Of a stretch of 64,000 nt of DNA, positions 24,673 to 33,313 are shown piece by piece. Each line of letters starts with the position of its first letter. The stretch's first letter is position 1. A program made the position numbers and the translations under genes. The notes under the pieces are model-generated. The model worked only from the letters and a program-made list of their open reading frames with translations, ran no database searches and had not been told where the DNA came from. Source of the stretch: DATGMP01 sp035293565 (GTDB taxonomy: Bacteria; Pseudomonadota; Alphaproteobacteria; BOG-932; Roseiterribacteraceae); contig DATGMP010000071.1 in the NCBI GenBank assembly GCA_035293565.1, positions 1-64,000 on the forward strand, written 5' to 3'.

Positions 24673-25497
24673 ATGGCCATTCCGTATCCTTCGATCGACC
24701 CGGTCGCGGTAAAGATCGGCCCGCTCGCGATCCGCTGGTACGGCCTGGCCTATATCGTCGGCCTGCTCCTCGGCTGGCGCTACACCGTATGGCTTGCAGC
24801 TCAACCTAGATTCAACCAGCCCGGCAGTCGTCCGAACGCCAAGGATCTCGATGATTTTCTCTTCTGGGCCATGGCCGGCGTCCTGATCGGCGGCCGCCTC
24901 GGTATCGTGTTGTTCTACAAGCCCAGCGACTATTTCGCGGACCCGATCAGTATCTTCAAAATCTGGGAGGGCGGCATGTCCTTCCATGGCGGGCTCCTGG
25001 GCGTGATTACCGCCATGATCCTGTTCACGCGTCATAGCGGCATTCCGCTTTTCAAACTCGCCGATCTGGTCGCCTGCGCGACCCCGATCGGCCTCTTCTT
25101 CGGCCGCCTGGCGAATTTCGTGAATGGCGAGCTGTGGGGGCGGGTGACTGATGTTCCTTGGGCGATGATATTCCCCGGCGCCGGACCGGAGCCTCGGCAT
25201 CCGAGCCAGCTCTACGAGGCGGCGTCGGAAGGCCTGCTCCTCTTCATCATCATGGCCGTCCTCGCCCAACGGCCCTGGATCAGGACGCGCACCGGCCTTC
25301 TGTGCGGGCTGTTCCTGATCGGTTATGCGATCGCCCGTTCGACTTGCGAGCTGTTCCGCGAGCCCGATTCCTATCTGGGCTTCATCATCGGCCGAATCAG
25401 CATGGGGCAGATTCTATCCTTCCCCATGCTGCTCGCCGGCATCGGGGTCGCCTGGTACGCCCTGAGTCGGCCGCGCGTGGCGGCCTCGGCACATTGA
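24673..25497 (+). CDS. lgt: Prolipoprotein diacylglyceryl transferase
   Basis: A 274-residue integral membrane enzyme that adds diacylglycerol to the lipobox cysteine of prolipoproteins. LAIRWYGLAYIVGLLLGWRY, MSFHGGLLG, the Lgt signature GRLANFVNGELWGR and HPSQLYEA near the end are all present, with about seven hydrophobic helices. It starts nine bases after hldD, and its TGA overlaps the TTG start of the following methyltransferase. One of its clients in this window is the MlaA lipoprotein. Confidence 0.95.
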   Translation: MAIPYPSIDPVAVKIGPLAIRWYGLAYIVGLLLGWRYTVWLAAQPRFNQPGSRPNAKDLDDFLFWAMAGVLIGGRLGIVLFYKPSDYFADPISIFKIWEGGMSFHGGLLGVITAMILFTRHSGIPLFKLADLVACATPIGLFFGRLANFVNGELWGRVTDVPWAMIFPGAGPEPRHPSQLYEAASEGLLLFIIMAVLAQRPWIRTRTGLLCGLFLIGYAIARSTCELFREPDSYLGFIIGRISMGQILSFPMLLAGIGVAWYALSRPRVAASAH

Positions 25498-26579
25498 CGA
25501 CGCTGGCGGAACGCCTCGCCAAGCGGATCGCCTCGACCGGCCCGATCACGGTCGCGGAATTCATGGCCGCCGCGCTGGCCGATCCCCAGCATGGCTACTA
25601 CCGTCGAGCCGATCCTCTAGGGCGGCAGGGCGATTTCATCACCGCGCCCGAAGTCAGTCAGCTTTTCGGAGAGCTGATCGGCGCGTGGCTGATCGATTCC
25701 TGGCACAAGCTCGGACAGCCGAGCCCGGTGCGGCTGGTCGAGCTCGGCCCGGGCCGAGGCACCCTGATGCAAGATGCGCTGCGGGTCGGGAAGCTCGCAC
25801 CGGCTTGGCTCGCGGCCATCGAGCTACACCTGGTCGAGATCAATCCCGCCCTTCGAAAGCTCCAGGCCGAAGGTCTAGCCCCCCAAGGGCCGACCTGGCA
25901 CGAAAGCCTCGAAACGGTTCCCGACGGCCCGCTTCTGCTGGTCGCCAACGAGTTCTTCGACGCGCTGCCGATCCGGCAACTCGTCTTCGTCGGCGGCCAA
26001 TGGCGCGAGCGGCGTGTCGGCTGGAGTTCGGAGGAAGGCTTCGGCTTCGTTCCGTCACCCGATCGGAGCCCCTTGGGCGCGCTGGTGCCGATGCAGATCC
26101 CAGGCGTCGCCGAAGGGGCGGTCTACGAGCTGTCGCCCGCCGCAATCGGCGTGGCGAGCGAGATCGCGCGACGGGTGAGCGGTTTCGGCGGCGCCGCGTT
26201 GATCATCGATTACGGGCGCATCGCTCCCGAGGTCGGCGACACGCTCCAGGCCGTACGGCGGCACACGCGCGTGAACGCGCTCGAAGAGCCCGGAGCGGCG
26301 GATCTTTCGGCGCATGTCGATTTCGCCGCCCTGAGCCGAGCCGCGATTGAGGCTGGAGCCCGCGCGTTCGGACCGGTCACTCAGCGCGACTTCCTCATCG
26401 ATCTCGGCATCGAAATGCGTGCTCGGGCGCTAAGCCGAAGCGCCACCCCGACCGAGGCCGCAACGATAGAGGACGCCGTGGAAAGGCTGGTTGGGCGGGG
26501 CGCGATGGGGGCCTTGTTCAAGGCTCTCGCCATCGCGCCGCCGGGAATATCCCCGGCGGGCTTTCCCGCCGAGGATTGA
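25494..26579 (+). CDS. MidA/NDUFAF7-like SAM-dependent methyltransferase
   Basis: A 361-residue DUF185 protein, the bacterial counterpart of mitochondrial NDUFAF7 (MidA), an arginine methyltransferase for complex I assembly. Family features are AEFMAAALADPQHGYYRRADPLG, GDFITAPEVSQLFGELIGAWL, the SAM motif VELGPGRGTLMQD, ANEFFDALPIRQ and LIIDYG. The TTG at 25494 overlaps the lgt stop as TTGA and is the only start that fits the homology. The order lgt-midA-pgeF is common in alphaproteobacteria. Confidence 0.88.
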   Translation: MTTLAERLAKRIASTGPITVAEFMAAALADPQHGYYRRADPLGRQGDFITAPEVSQLFGELIGAWLIDSWHKLGQPSPVRLVELGPGRGTLMQDALRVGKLAPAWLAAIELHLVEINPALRKLQAEGLAPQGPTWHESLETVPDGPLLLVANEFFDALPIRQLVFVGGQWRERRVGWSSEEGFGFVPSPDRSPLGALVPMQIPGVAEGAVYELSPAAIGVASEIARRVSGFGGAALIIDYGRIAPEVGDTLQAVRRHTRVNALEEPGAADLSAHVDFAALSRAAIEAGARAFGPVTQRDFLIDLGIEMRARALSRSATPTEAATIEDAVERLVGRGAMGALFKALAIAPPGISPAGFPAED

Positions 26580-26582
26580 AGG

Positions 26583-26765
26583 TCACCGATTGTGTTTCAG
26601 GCGGCGGTCGGTTGATGGATTCTTGACGCGCCCCTGGCCGCCATGCACCACATCGGTTCGAGCGGAAAGCTTCGGGCCACCCATCTGGCGATTGTGCTTC
26701 AGCCGGCGGTCGGTCTCCGGACGGCGGACCGCGCCGCGATGTCCTCCGGATGTGCTGGGACTCAT
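26583..26765 (-). CDS. 60-residue basic microprotein with a duplicated motif
   Basis: A small frame on the strand opposite midA and pgeF, filling the gap between them. It has a proper ribosome-binding site (TTGGAG, eight bases before the ATG at 26765). The octapeptide DRRLKHNR appears twice, once in the middle and once at the very C terminus. The two DNA copies differ mainly at silent codon positions, which suggests selection on the protein. It is rich in Arg, Lys and His and has no membrane segment; I do not recognise a family. It could bind nucleic acid, but that is a guess. Confidence 0.45.
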   Translation of the reverse strand: MSPSTSGGHRGAVRRPETDRRLKHNRQMGGPKLSARTDVVHGGQGRVKNPSTDRRLKHNR

Positions 26766-26866
26766 GTGTCTGCTCCAAGATCAAGCTAAGTCCGAGGGGT
26801 TCGAACCTCCCCTATAACGGCACTTTCCGAGGGTAGTTCCGTGTGCAGTATTGGTTATTTCGAGCG

Positions 26867-27709
26867 ATGATCGTGGGGCACGAAGGAAACACAGAGGAGC
26901 GCGGCCAAATCGTCGGAATCGACACAGATCAGATCATCGAATCATCGGTGATTCTTCATGCCGAGCGAGTCCGGCACGGGTTTTTCACCCGCAAAGGCGG
27001 AATCAGTTCTGGACTCCACGCTTCGCTCAATTGTGGCTACGGCTCCGACGATTCGCGCGATGACGTCGCGCGGAATCGGGCATTTTGCGCGGCGTCCCTC
27101 GGAGTCGCACCCGAATCGCTGGTCACCGCATACCAGGTCCATGGCGTGACGGTGGTGCAGGTCGACCAGCCATGGCTCTCCACCGAAGCGCCGCGTGCAG
27201 ACGCGCTCGTGACGACGCGCCCTGGAATCGCGCTCGGCATCCTGACGGCGGATTGCGCGCCGATCCTTGCCGCCGACCCCAAGGCGGGAATCGTCGGTGC
27301 CGCGCACGCGGGATGGAAGGGCGCGAAGGCCGGCGTTGCAGAAGCTCTGATCGGCGCGATGATGAAATGCGGCGCCGAGCCATCACGCATAATGGCGGCG
27401 GTCGGGCCTTGCATCGGCCCGGCCTCTTATGAGGTCGGACCCGAGTTCCGCGATGATTTCCTCGCCGATGATCCCCATGCGGAGCGATTCTTCACGATCC
27501 CGCCCGGCGGACGTCCGCATTTCGACCTGCAAGCCTATGTCGCTGCGCGCATAGCAGCCGCGGGCGTCACGCGGCTCGACCGCATCGCGGCCGACACCTG
27601 CGCGGAGCCCGATCGGTTCTTCAGCTATCGGCGCTCGCGGCTCAAAGGCGAACCGGATTATGGACGGCAGCTTTCGGCCATCGCGCTCCTCCCTCGCGAC
27701 GTCGTTTAA
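26867..27709 (+). CDS. pgeF: Peptidoglycan editing factor PgeF (YfiH/laccase-domain)
   Basis: A 280-residue YfiH-type protein. PgeF proofreads peptidoglycan precursors by releasing L-Ser wrongly placed on UDP-MurNAc; older annotations call it polyphenol oxidase or laccase. The metal-site residues are in AYQVHG, TADCAPI and AAHAGWKGA, and HGFFTRKGGIS and FFSYRRSR are also typical. ATG at 26867 is used, but a GTG at 26843 is possible and neither has a clear ribosome-binding site. It follows midA after a gap that carries an opposite-strand microprotein. Confidence 0.88.
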   Translation: MIVGHEGNTEERGQIVGIDTDQIIESSVILHAERVRHGFFTRKGGISSGLHASLNCGYGSDDSRDDVARNRAFCAASLGVAPESLVTAYQVHGVTVVQVDQPWLSTEAPRADALVTTRPGIALGILTADCAPILAADPKAGIVGAAHAGWKGAKAGVAEALIGAMMKCGAEPSRIMAAVGPCIGPASYEVGPEFRDDFLADDPHAERFFTIPPGGRPHFDLQAYVAARIAAAGVTRLDRIAADTCAEPDRFFSYRRSRLKGEPDYGRQLSAIALLPRDVV

Positions 27710-27713
27710 CTGA

Positions 27714-27817
27714 AATCACCACAAAGCGACGAAGGTTCGGCAAGCATTGTTGGTGGACTTCGATCGCGAGCCCAATAATCCGCTTGCCCTGCCCGCTTCG
27801 TGGCCTTCGTGGTGATT
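27714..27817. repeat. Imperfect inverted repeat after pgeF
   Basis: AATCACCAC at 27714-27722 is exactly complementary to GTGGTGATT at 27809-27817, and the neighbouring GAAGG/CCTTC-containing bases extend the match to about 22 bases with mismatches. It begins five bases after the pgeF stop and fills most of the gap to prs. The CACAAAG/CACGAAG wording resembles the AATCCAAAG run at the end of the window. Confidence 0.45.
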
Positions 27818-27923
27818 CCCGCTAGCCGTAGACTTTAGCCAAGACTTTCATTTTCCCGACTAGCCTCCGAGACGCCGCGGCCTTATGGTCCCGGCGACAG
27901 AATTGGCTAGGCAGACCCGTCCC

Positions 27924-28859
27924 ATGAAGCTTCTTTCCGGCAACTCCAATAAGCCGCTCGCCGAGGCGATCGCAAAGGAGCTCGACCTCCCGCTGACCCG
28001 CGCGCATATCCAGCGCTTTGCCGACATGGAGGTCTTCGTAGAGATCCTCGAGAATGTCCGCGGCGAGGACGTCTTCCTGCTGCAGTCGACCTCCTTTCCG
28101 GCCAACGACAATCTGATGGAGCTGCTGGTCACGATCGACGCGCTCCGTCGCGCATCGGCGCGGCGGATCACGGCCGTGCTGCCCTATTACGGCTATGCGC
28201 GTCAGGACCGCAAGACGGGATCGCGGACACCGATCTCGGCCAAGCTGGTGGCCAATCTGATCACGGTGGCGGGCGCCGACCGCGTGCTGACGATGGATTT
28301 GCATGCTGGACAGATCCAGGGCTTCTTCGACATCCCGACCGACAATCTGTACGCCGCCCCGGTGTTGGTGACCGACATTCTGGCCCATGACGGCAAGTAC
28401 AAATCGCCCATCATCGTATCGCCCGATGTCGGCGGCGTGGTCCGCGCCCGAGCGCTCGCCAAGCGGCTCGATGCCGACCTCGCCATCATCGACAAGCGGC
28501 GCGAGCGGGCGGGTGTATCGGAAGTCATGAACATCATCGGCGAAGTCGACGGGCGGGCATGCATCCTGGTCGACGACATCGTCGACTCCGCCGGTACGCT
28601 ATGCAATGCGGCTGCCGCTCTGATCGAGGCGGGCGCCAGCGCGGTCAGCGCTTATTGCACCCACGGCGTTCTTTCCGGCGGTGCGGTGGCGCGAATTGCA
28701 GCCGCGCCGCTCGATCAGCTGGTCACGACCGACACGATCCAGGCGACTGAGGCGGTCGCGAGCTCACCCAAAATTCGTCAACTGTCGGTGGCGCCGCTGA
28801 TCGCCGAGGCGATCCGGCGCATTACGGAGGAGCGCTCCGTCTCTAGCCTGTTCGACTGA
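27924..28859 (+). CDS. prs: Ribose-phosphate pyrophosphokinase
   Basis: A 311-residue PRPP synthase, transferring pyrophosphate from ATP to ribose 5-phosphate for nucleotide, histidine and tryptophan synthesis. It shows GNSNKPLAEAIAKELD, the flexible-loop YYGYARQDRK, DLHAGQIQGFF with the metal-binding His, and the PRPP-binding CILVDDIVDSAGT. ATG at 27924 is chosen because homology starts at MKLLSGN. It converges on mlaA with one base between the stops. Confidence 0.95.
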   Translation: MKLLSGNSNKPLAEAIAKELDLPLTRAHIQRFADMEVFVEILENVRGEDVFLLQSTSFPANDNLMELLVTIDALRRASARRITAVLPYYGYARQDRKTGSRTPISAKLVANLITVAGADRVLTMDLHAGQIQGFFDIPTDNLYAAPVLVTDILAHDGKYKSPIIVSPDVGGVVRARALAKRLDADLAIIDKRRERAGVSEVMNIIGEVDGRACILVDDIVDSAGTLCNAAAALIEAGASAVSAYCTHGVLSGGAVARIAAAPLDQLVTTDTIQATEAVASSPKIRQLSVAPLIAEAIRRITEERSVSSLFD

Positions 28860-28860
28860 C

Positions 28861-29652
28861 TTACGGGTGGTCGGACGACCCGCCGGGAACGTCGTAAAGC
28901 CCCTCATCGCCCTGGTATTTGCCGCCCGAAAGCTCGAAACGGCGATTCTGTCGGAATGAGCTTCTGAGGAAGGCGTAGAAGTCGAGCGAGGTCTTCTTGG
29001 CTTGCTCGTAATCGTCCACCCGACCGGCGAGCAGGTCGATCCCCTTGCCGGCCGACACACCGATCCCTTCGGGATAGGTCGTGTAGAGCCAGACCCTGCC
29101 CCAAGGATCGGCCTCGCCGTCGGCGACCATGCCGACCGTATCGCGCGGATTGCTCGGTCCGAACAAGGGAAGAACCAAATAGGGGCCCTCGCCGACCCCG
29201 TAGGTATAGAGCGTGGCGCCGAAATCCCCGGCCTTAGGCTCGTTGATGCCGTTGTGCGAGGCGACATCGATCAGGCCGCCGAAGCCGAAGATCGTATTCA
29301 GAAGAAAGCGCGCCACCGTCGTCCCGGCCGATGAAACGTCACCCTGCAGCGACTTGTTCATGAAGACGACCGGCTCGCCCAAATTGCCGATCACGTTATG
29401 CACGCCGTTCCGCGCCGGTTCGGGAAGGTGGTTGTAGCCGCGGGCGACCGGGAAAAGAACATTCTCGTAGGCTGCGTCATTGAACTTGAAGATCGCCCGG
29501 TTCATAGGTTCCAGAGGATCATTCGTGCGCTCGAATTCGGCGCGCTGGGCGGGGTCGGTCGGCGGGGTTGCGCAGCCGGCCAGCCATAAAGGAACGGTGA
29601 CCGTCGCGGCCAAGATCAGGCGGAAGACAGTAGAAGGGATGAAAGCGGCCAT
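28861..29652 (-). CDS. mlaA: MlaA/VacJ family outer-membrane lipoprotein
   Basis: A 263-residue lipoprotein with signal peptide and lipobox (VPLWLAGC, modified Cys near residue 26). MlaA forms a ring in the inner leaflet of the outer membrane that removes misplaced phospholipids and hands them to MlaC. Family parts are NDPLEPMNRAIFKFND, VHNVIGNLGEPVVFMN, DFGATLYTYGVGEGPYLVLPLFGPSNPRDTVG (broken up here) and GIDLLAGR. ATG at 29652 gives the correct signal peptide. It is divergent to hpnI; VacJ-like lipoproteins often accompany hopanoid genes. Confidence 0.92.
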   Translation of the reverse strand: MAAFIPSTVFRLILAATVTVPLWLAGCATPPTDPAQRAEFERTNDPLEPMNRAIFKFNDAAYENVLFPVARGYNHLPEPARNGVHNVIGNLGEPVVFMNKSLQGDVSSAGTTVARFLLNTIFGFGGLIDVASHNGINEPKAGDFGATLYTYGVGEGPYLVLPLFGPSNPRDTVGMVADGEADPWGRVWLYTTYPEGIGVSAGKGIDLLAGRVDDYEQAKKTSLDFYAFLRSSFRQNRRFELSGGKYQGDEGLYDVPGGSSDHP

Positions 29653-29788
29653 ATTGGAAAGTCGCTCCTCGCGAATCGCAGGCGCCAGGGTCGTGAGCTT
29701 TGCCCGGCGCCCGGCTACAATCAACGTTTACATAGCGCCTTTGTTCGAGATGAACAGATTTGGCGGAACGCTTCGGTAGTTTGAACGA

Positions 29789-30961
29789 ATGGAATCGACG
29801 TCTCCTGTTGCAATTTTGACATGGTTTTTGGCTGTATTGGCGGCCGCGGGCAGCGTCTACCAGCTTCTCGCGACCTTCGCCGTATGGCGCTGGCGGAGCA
29901 AGCGGGACTGGCGGCCGACCGCTCGGCCTGCGGTAACTCTGCTGAAACCGCTTTGCGGCCACGAAACGAAGCTTTACGACAATCTCGCAAGCTTTTGCCG
30001 GCTCGACCATCCGACCGTTCAGATCGTGTTCGGCGTCCGCGACTCGAAGGATGCGGCGATCGAGACGGTGCGAAGGCTGCAATCGGACTATCCCGAGGCC
30101 GATATCGAGCTGGTGATCGACCAGGCCATCTATGGGACAAACCTGAAAGTCAGCAATCTTATCAATATGATGGCTGCCGCTCGGCACGATGTGCTGGTGC
30201 TGTCGGACAGCGATATGAGCGTCGCGCCCGACTATCTTGACCATATTCTCGGCACGCTGGAGCGGCCCGATACGGGTCTCGCCACCTGCCTCTATATCGG
30301 CGATCCACTCCCGGGCGTGTGGTCAGAGCTCGGCGCCGCAGCGCTCAATTTCTGGTTCCTGCCCTCGGCGCTGGTCTCGAAGCTGCTCGGCGGCCAGGTC
30401 GGCTGCTACGGCGCCACGATCGCGCTGAGGCGGAGCACGTTGGCCGCGGTCGGCGGCTTTGCCGCCGTCAAGGACCAGCTGGCGGACGATTACGAGCTGG
30501 GGGCGCTCGTACGCCAGACCGGCCAGCGGGTCCGGGTCGCGCGTAACGTGCTGAAAACCACGGCGGACGAGCCAAGCTTCCTGTCCCTGTTCCGCCATGA
30601 GCTTCGCTGGGCCAGGACTATTCGCGCGACCGAACCCATCGGGTATGCGGGTTCGGTCATCACCCATCCGGTCCCGCTTGCACTGTCGGCGCTCGCAGTC
30701 GGCTTGACCGCCGGAGTCCATTGGACGATCTTGGCCGCCCTCGCGGTAACCGCCGTCGCCTGCCGATTCGTGCTGATCGCAACGGTGCTGGCCGCGCTCG
30801 AAGCACCCCGGCTGCGCTGGTGGCTCTACCTGCCCCGGGATATATTATCGTTGGTCGTTCTTGTACTTGCCTATTGCGGCCGATCCGTGTCCTGGCGCCG
30901 GCGCGCCTTCACGCTCGACCGCGCCGGCTCGCTGGTGGCCGAAGGAGAAACTCGCCTATGA
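29789..30961 (+). CDS. hpnI: Hopanoid biosynthesis glycosyltransferase HpnI
   Basis: A 390-residue membrane GT2 enzyme like ceramide glucosyltransferase. HpnI adds N-acetylglucosamine to bacteriohopanetetrol, the first step to the glucosamine and cyclitol ether head groups. Visible are an N-terminal membrane helix, TLLKPLCGHETKLYDNLASF, the acidic DSDMSVAPDYL, an ALNFWFLPSALVSKLLGG stretch, a DDYELG and a RHELRWARTIR motif, then two C-terminal helices. Its TGA overlaps the hpnJ ATG (ATGA), so hpnI-hpnJ-hpnK form one operon. Confidence 0.93.
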   Translation: MESTSPVAILTWFLAVLAAAGSVYQLLATFAVWRWRSKRDWRPTARPAVTLLKPLCGHETKLYDNLASFCRLDHPTVQIVFGVRDSKDAAIETVRRLQSDYPEADIELVIDQAIYGTNLKVSNLINMMAAARHDVLVLSDSDMSVAPDYLDHILGTLERPDTGLATCLYIGDPLPGVWSELGAAALNFWFLPSALVSKLLGGQVGCYGATIALRRSTLAAVGGFAAVKDQLADDYELGALVRQTGQRVRVARNVLKTTADEPSFLSLFRHELRWARTIRATEPIGYAGSVITHPVPLALSALAVGLTAGVHWTILAALAVTAVACRFVLIATVLAALEAPRLRWWLYLPRDILSLVVLVLAYCGRSVSWRRRAFTLDRAGSLVAEGETRL

Positions 30962-32391
30962 CGATGAAGACGCTGTTCCTGCAACCGCCATCCTTTGACG
31001 GATTCGACGGGGGCGCCGGCTCGCGCTATCAGGCGAAGCGCGAGATCAAGTCCTTCTGGTTCCCGACCTGGCTCGCCCAGCCTGCCGCGCTCGTGCCCGG
31101 ATCGAAGCTGATCGACGCGCCGCCGGCCCGCATCCATCTCGAAGAGGTGCTGCCGCTGGCCCGGGATTACGACCTCGTCGTCATGCACACGTCGACGCCC
31201 TCCTTTGCGTCGGACGTCAAGGTGGCCCAAGCGCTCAAGGACGTGAATCCGAATCTGACGATCGGCTTCGTCGGCGCCAAGGTGGCGGTCGATGCCGACG
31301 GGAGCCTCAAGGCCGGCGCGCCGCTCGACTTCGTTGCGCGCAATGAGTTCGATTTCACGATCCAAGACGTTGCCGAGGGCAAGGCATTCGATTCGATCGA
31401 CGGGATCAGCTACCGCAACAGCCAAGGGGTGATCGTCCATAATCGCGACCGCGCGATCATAGAGAATATGGATCAGCTGCCCTTCGTGACCGAGGTCTAC
31501 AAGCGCGACCTCGAGATCGAGAAGTATTTCATCGGCTATCTGAAGCATCCCTATGTCTCGCTCTACACGGGACGCGGTTGCAAATCGCGCTGTACCTTCT
31601 GCCTATGGCCGCAGACGGTTGGCGGTCACCGCTATCGGACCCGCAGCGTCGGCCATGTGGCCGACGAGATTCGCCTCGCGAAGTCCTATTTCCCGCAGGT
31701 GAAGGAATTCTTCTTCGACGACGACACCTTCACCGACGATCTTCCGCGCGCCGAGGCGATCGCGCGCGAGCTCGGCAAGATGGGCGTCACTTGGTCGTGC
31801 AACGCCAAGGCCAACGTTCCGCGCGAGACGCTGAAAGTGCTGCGTGACAACGGCCTCAGATTGCTGCTGGTCGGTTACGAATCCGGCAACCAGCAGATCC
31901 TGCACAACATCAAGAAGGGTATGCGGATCGAGGTCGCGAAGAAGTTTACCAAGGACTGCCATGAGCTCGGCATCACGATCCACGGCACCTTCATCCTCGG
32001 CCTGCCCGGGGAGACCAAGGAGACGATCGAGGAGACGATCCGCTTCGCCACCGAAATCAACCCGCACACGCTGCAGGTCTCGCTGGCGGCGCCCTATCCC
32101 GGCACCTTCCTGCACAAGCAGGCGGTCGAGAATAACTGGCTCGATGCCGATCATGCCGAGCTGGTCGACGAGCATGGCGTTCAGATGGCGCCGCTCCATT
32201 ATCCGCACCTGTCGCACACCGAGATCTTCGATTCGGTCGAGACCTTCTATAAGCGCTTCTATTTTCGGGTTCCCAAGATCGCGTCGATTGTCGGCGAGAT
32301 GGTCCGCAGCCCGGAGATGATGAAGCGCCGGCTGCGCGAAGGAGTTGAGTTCTTCCAATTCCTTCGTGAGCGGCGAGGCCTCGCCTCCTGA
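30958..32391 (+). CDS. hpnJ: Hopanoid biosynthesis radical SAM protein HpnJ
   Basis: A 477-residue B12-binding-type radical SAM protein. HpnJ contracts the glucosamine ring to the cyclitol of bacteriohopanetetrol cyclitol ether. The iron-sulfur cysteines are Cys208, Cys212 and Cys215 in GRGCKSRCTFCLW; the N-terminal 140 residues have the cobalamin-binding-like fold (LFLQPPSFDGF, VVMHTSTPSF). FFFDDDTFTDD and GYESGNQQILHNIKKG are typical of this radical SAM branch. GAAGGAG precedes the ATG at 30958, which overlaps the hpnI stop. Confidence 0.94.
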   Translation: MTMKTLFLQPPSFDGFDGGAGSRYQAKREIKSFWFPTWLAQPAALVPGSKLIDAPPARIHLEEVLPLARDYDLVVMHTSTPSFASDVKVAQALKDVNPNLTIGFVGAKVAVDADGSLKAGAPLDFVARNEFDFTIQDVAEGKAFDSIDGISYRNSQGVIVHNRDRAIIENMDQLPFVTEVYKRDLEIEKYFIGYLKHPYVSLYTGRGCKSRCTFCLWPQTVGGHRYRTRSVGHVADEIRLAKSYFPQVKEFFFDDDTFTDDLPRAEAIARELGKMGVTWSCNAKANVPRETLKVLRDNGLRLLLVGYESGNQQILHNIKKGMRIEVAKKFTKDCHELGITIHGTFILGLPGETKETIEETIRFATEINPHTLQVSLAAPYPGTFLHKQAVENNWLDADHAELVDEHGVQMAPLHYPHLSHTEIFDSVETFYKRFYFRVPKIASIVGEMVRSPEMMKRRLREGVEFFQFLRERRGLAS

Positions 32392-32413
32392 CATCGATCG
32401 CCCCTTCAACGGA

Positions 32414-33313
32414 ATGGTGAGCGCGACCCGACATCTAATCGTCACTGCGGACGATTTCGGCGTCGATGTACGCGTGAACGAAGCGATCGAGCTGGCCTTC
32501 ACGCAGGGCATTCTCACGAGCGCCAGCTTGATGATGGGCGGGGACGCCATGGCCGATGCCGTCGAGCGCGCGCGCCGGCTCAAAGGACTTGCTGTCGGCC
32601 TCCATATTACGCTGGCCGACGGCCGCCCGGTCCTGCCGCGCAAGCGCATTCCCGATCTCGTCGATCGCGACGGCCGCTTCCGCAACGATCTGTTTCGCTG
32701 CGGCGTGAACTGGTTCTTCAAGCCGGACATACGGCGGCAGGTGAAAGCGGAGATCGATGCGCAATTCGCGGCCTTCGTCCGCACCGGGCTGGTGCTCGAT
32801 CACGCGAACGCGCACAAGCATCTGCATCTGCATCCGACCATAGCCGGCGTGGTCGCGCGGATCGGCCGCCGTTATGGCCTGACGGCGCTGCGCATACCGG
32901 CTGAGCCGCGCCGAATCATCAAGCGCGCGGAGTCCGGACAGGCGGTCCCACGCTCGTTCTTGTGGCCGGTGTTAGCGATACTCCGGCGCCGTGCGCGAGC
33001 GGCGGACCTCATCATCAACGATTACATGTTCGGATTGGCGTGGACCGGCGCGCTCACCGAAGCACGCCTTCTCGCGCTGATCCCGCATCTGCCCGCCGGG
33101 GTCAGCGAGCTCTACGCGCATCCCGCGACGGTCGATGCCGACGAGATGCCCCATGCCGCGCCGGGGTATCGCTATCGTGAAGAGCTTGCCGCGCTCATGA
33201 GCCCAGCCGTGAAGGCCGCTCTGGCGGAAAACGGGATCAGCCTAACGCGCTTTTCTGCGCTCGCGTCGGCTCTGCGGCCCGCTGCTGCGGAGCCCCAAGC
33301 AAGGACGGCATGA
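32414..33313 (+). CDS. hpnK: Hopanoid biosynthesis deacetylase HpnK (YdjC-like)
   Basis: A 299-residue YdjC/ChbG-like carbohydrate deacetylase. HpnK removes the acetyl group from the N-acetylglucosaminyl hopanoid made by HpnI. Metal ligands are visible in LIVTADDFG, GLHITL and HANAHKHLHLHP. The ATG at 32414 is chosen; a GTG one codon later and a TTG at 32345 (which would overlap hpnJ) are alternatives, none with a strong ribosome-binding site. The last 77 bases overlap the convergent hpnN gene, an unusually long coding overlap. Confidence 0.92.
   Translation: MVSATRHLIVTADDFGVDVRVNEAIELAFTQGILTSASLMMGGDAMADAVERARRLKGLAVGLHITLADGRPVLPRKRIPDLVDRDGRFRNDLFRCGVNWFFKPDIRRQVKAEIDAQFAAFVRTGLVLDHANAHKHLHLHPTIAGVVARIGRRYGLTALRIPAEPRRIIKRAESGQAVPRSFLWPVLAILRRRARAADLIINDYMFGLAWTGALTEARLLALIPHLPAGVSELYAHPATVDADEMPHAAPGYRYREELAALMSPAVKAALAENGISLTRFSALASALRPAAAEPQARTA

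Noticed and set aside
26794..26812. GGTTCGAACC-containing stretch that looks like the T-arm of a tRNA
   Set aside because: The T-stem pairs poorly, no matching acceptor, anticodon or D-arm is found within 80 bases upstream, and there is no CCA-like end. It is either chance or a tRNA scrap.
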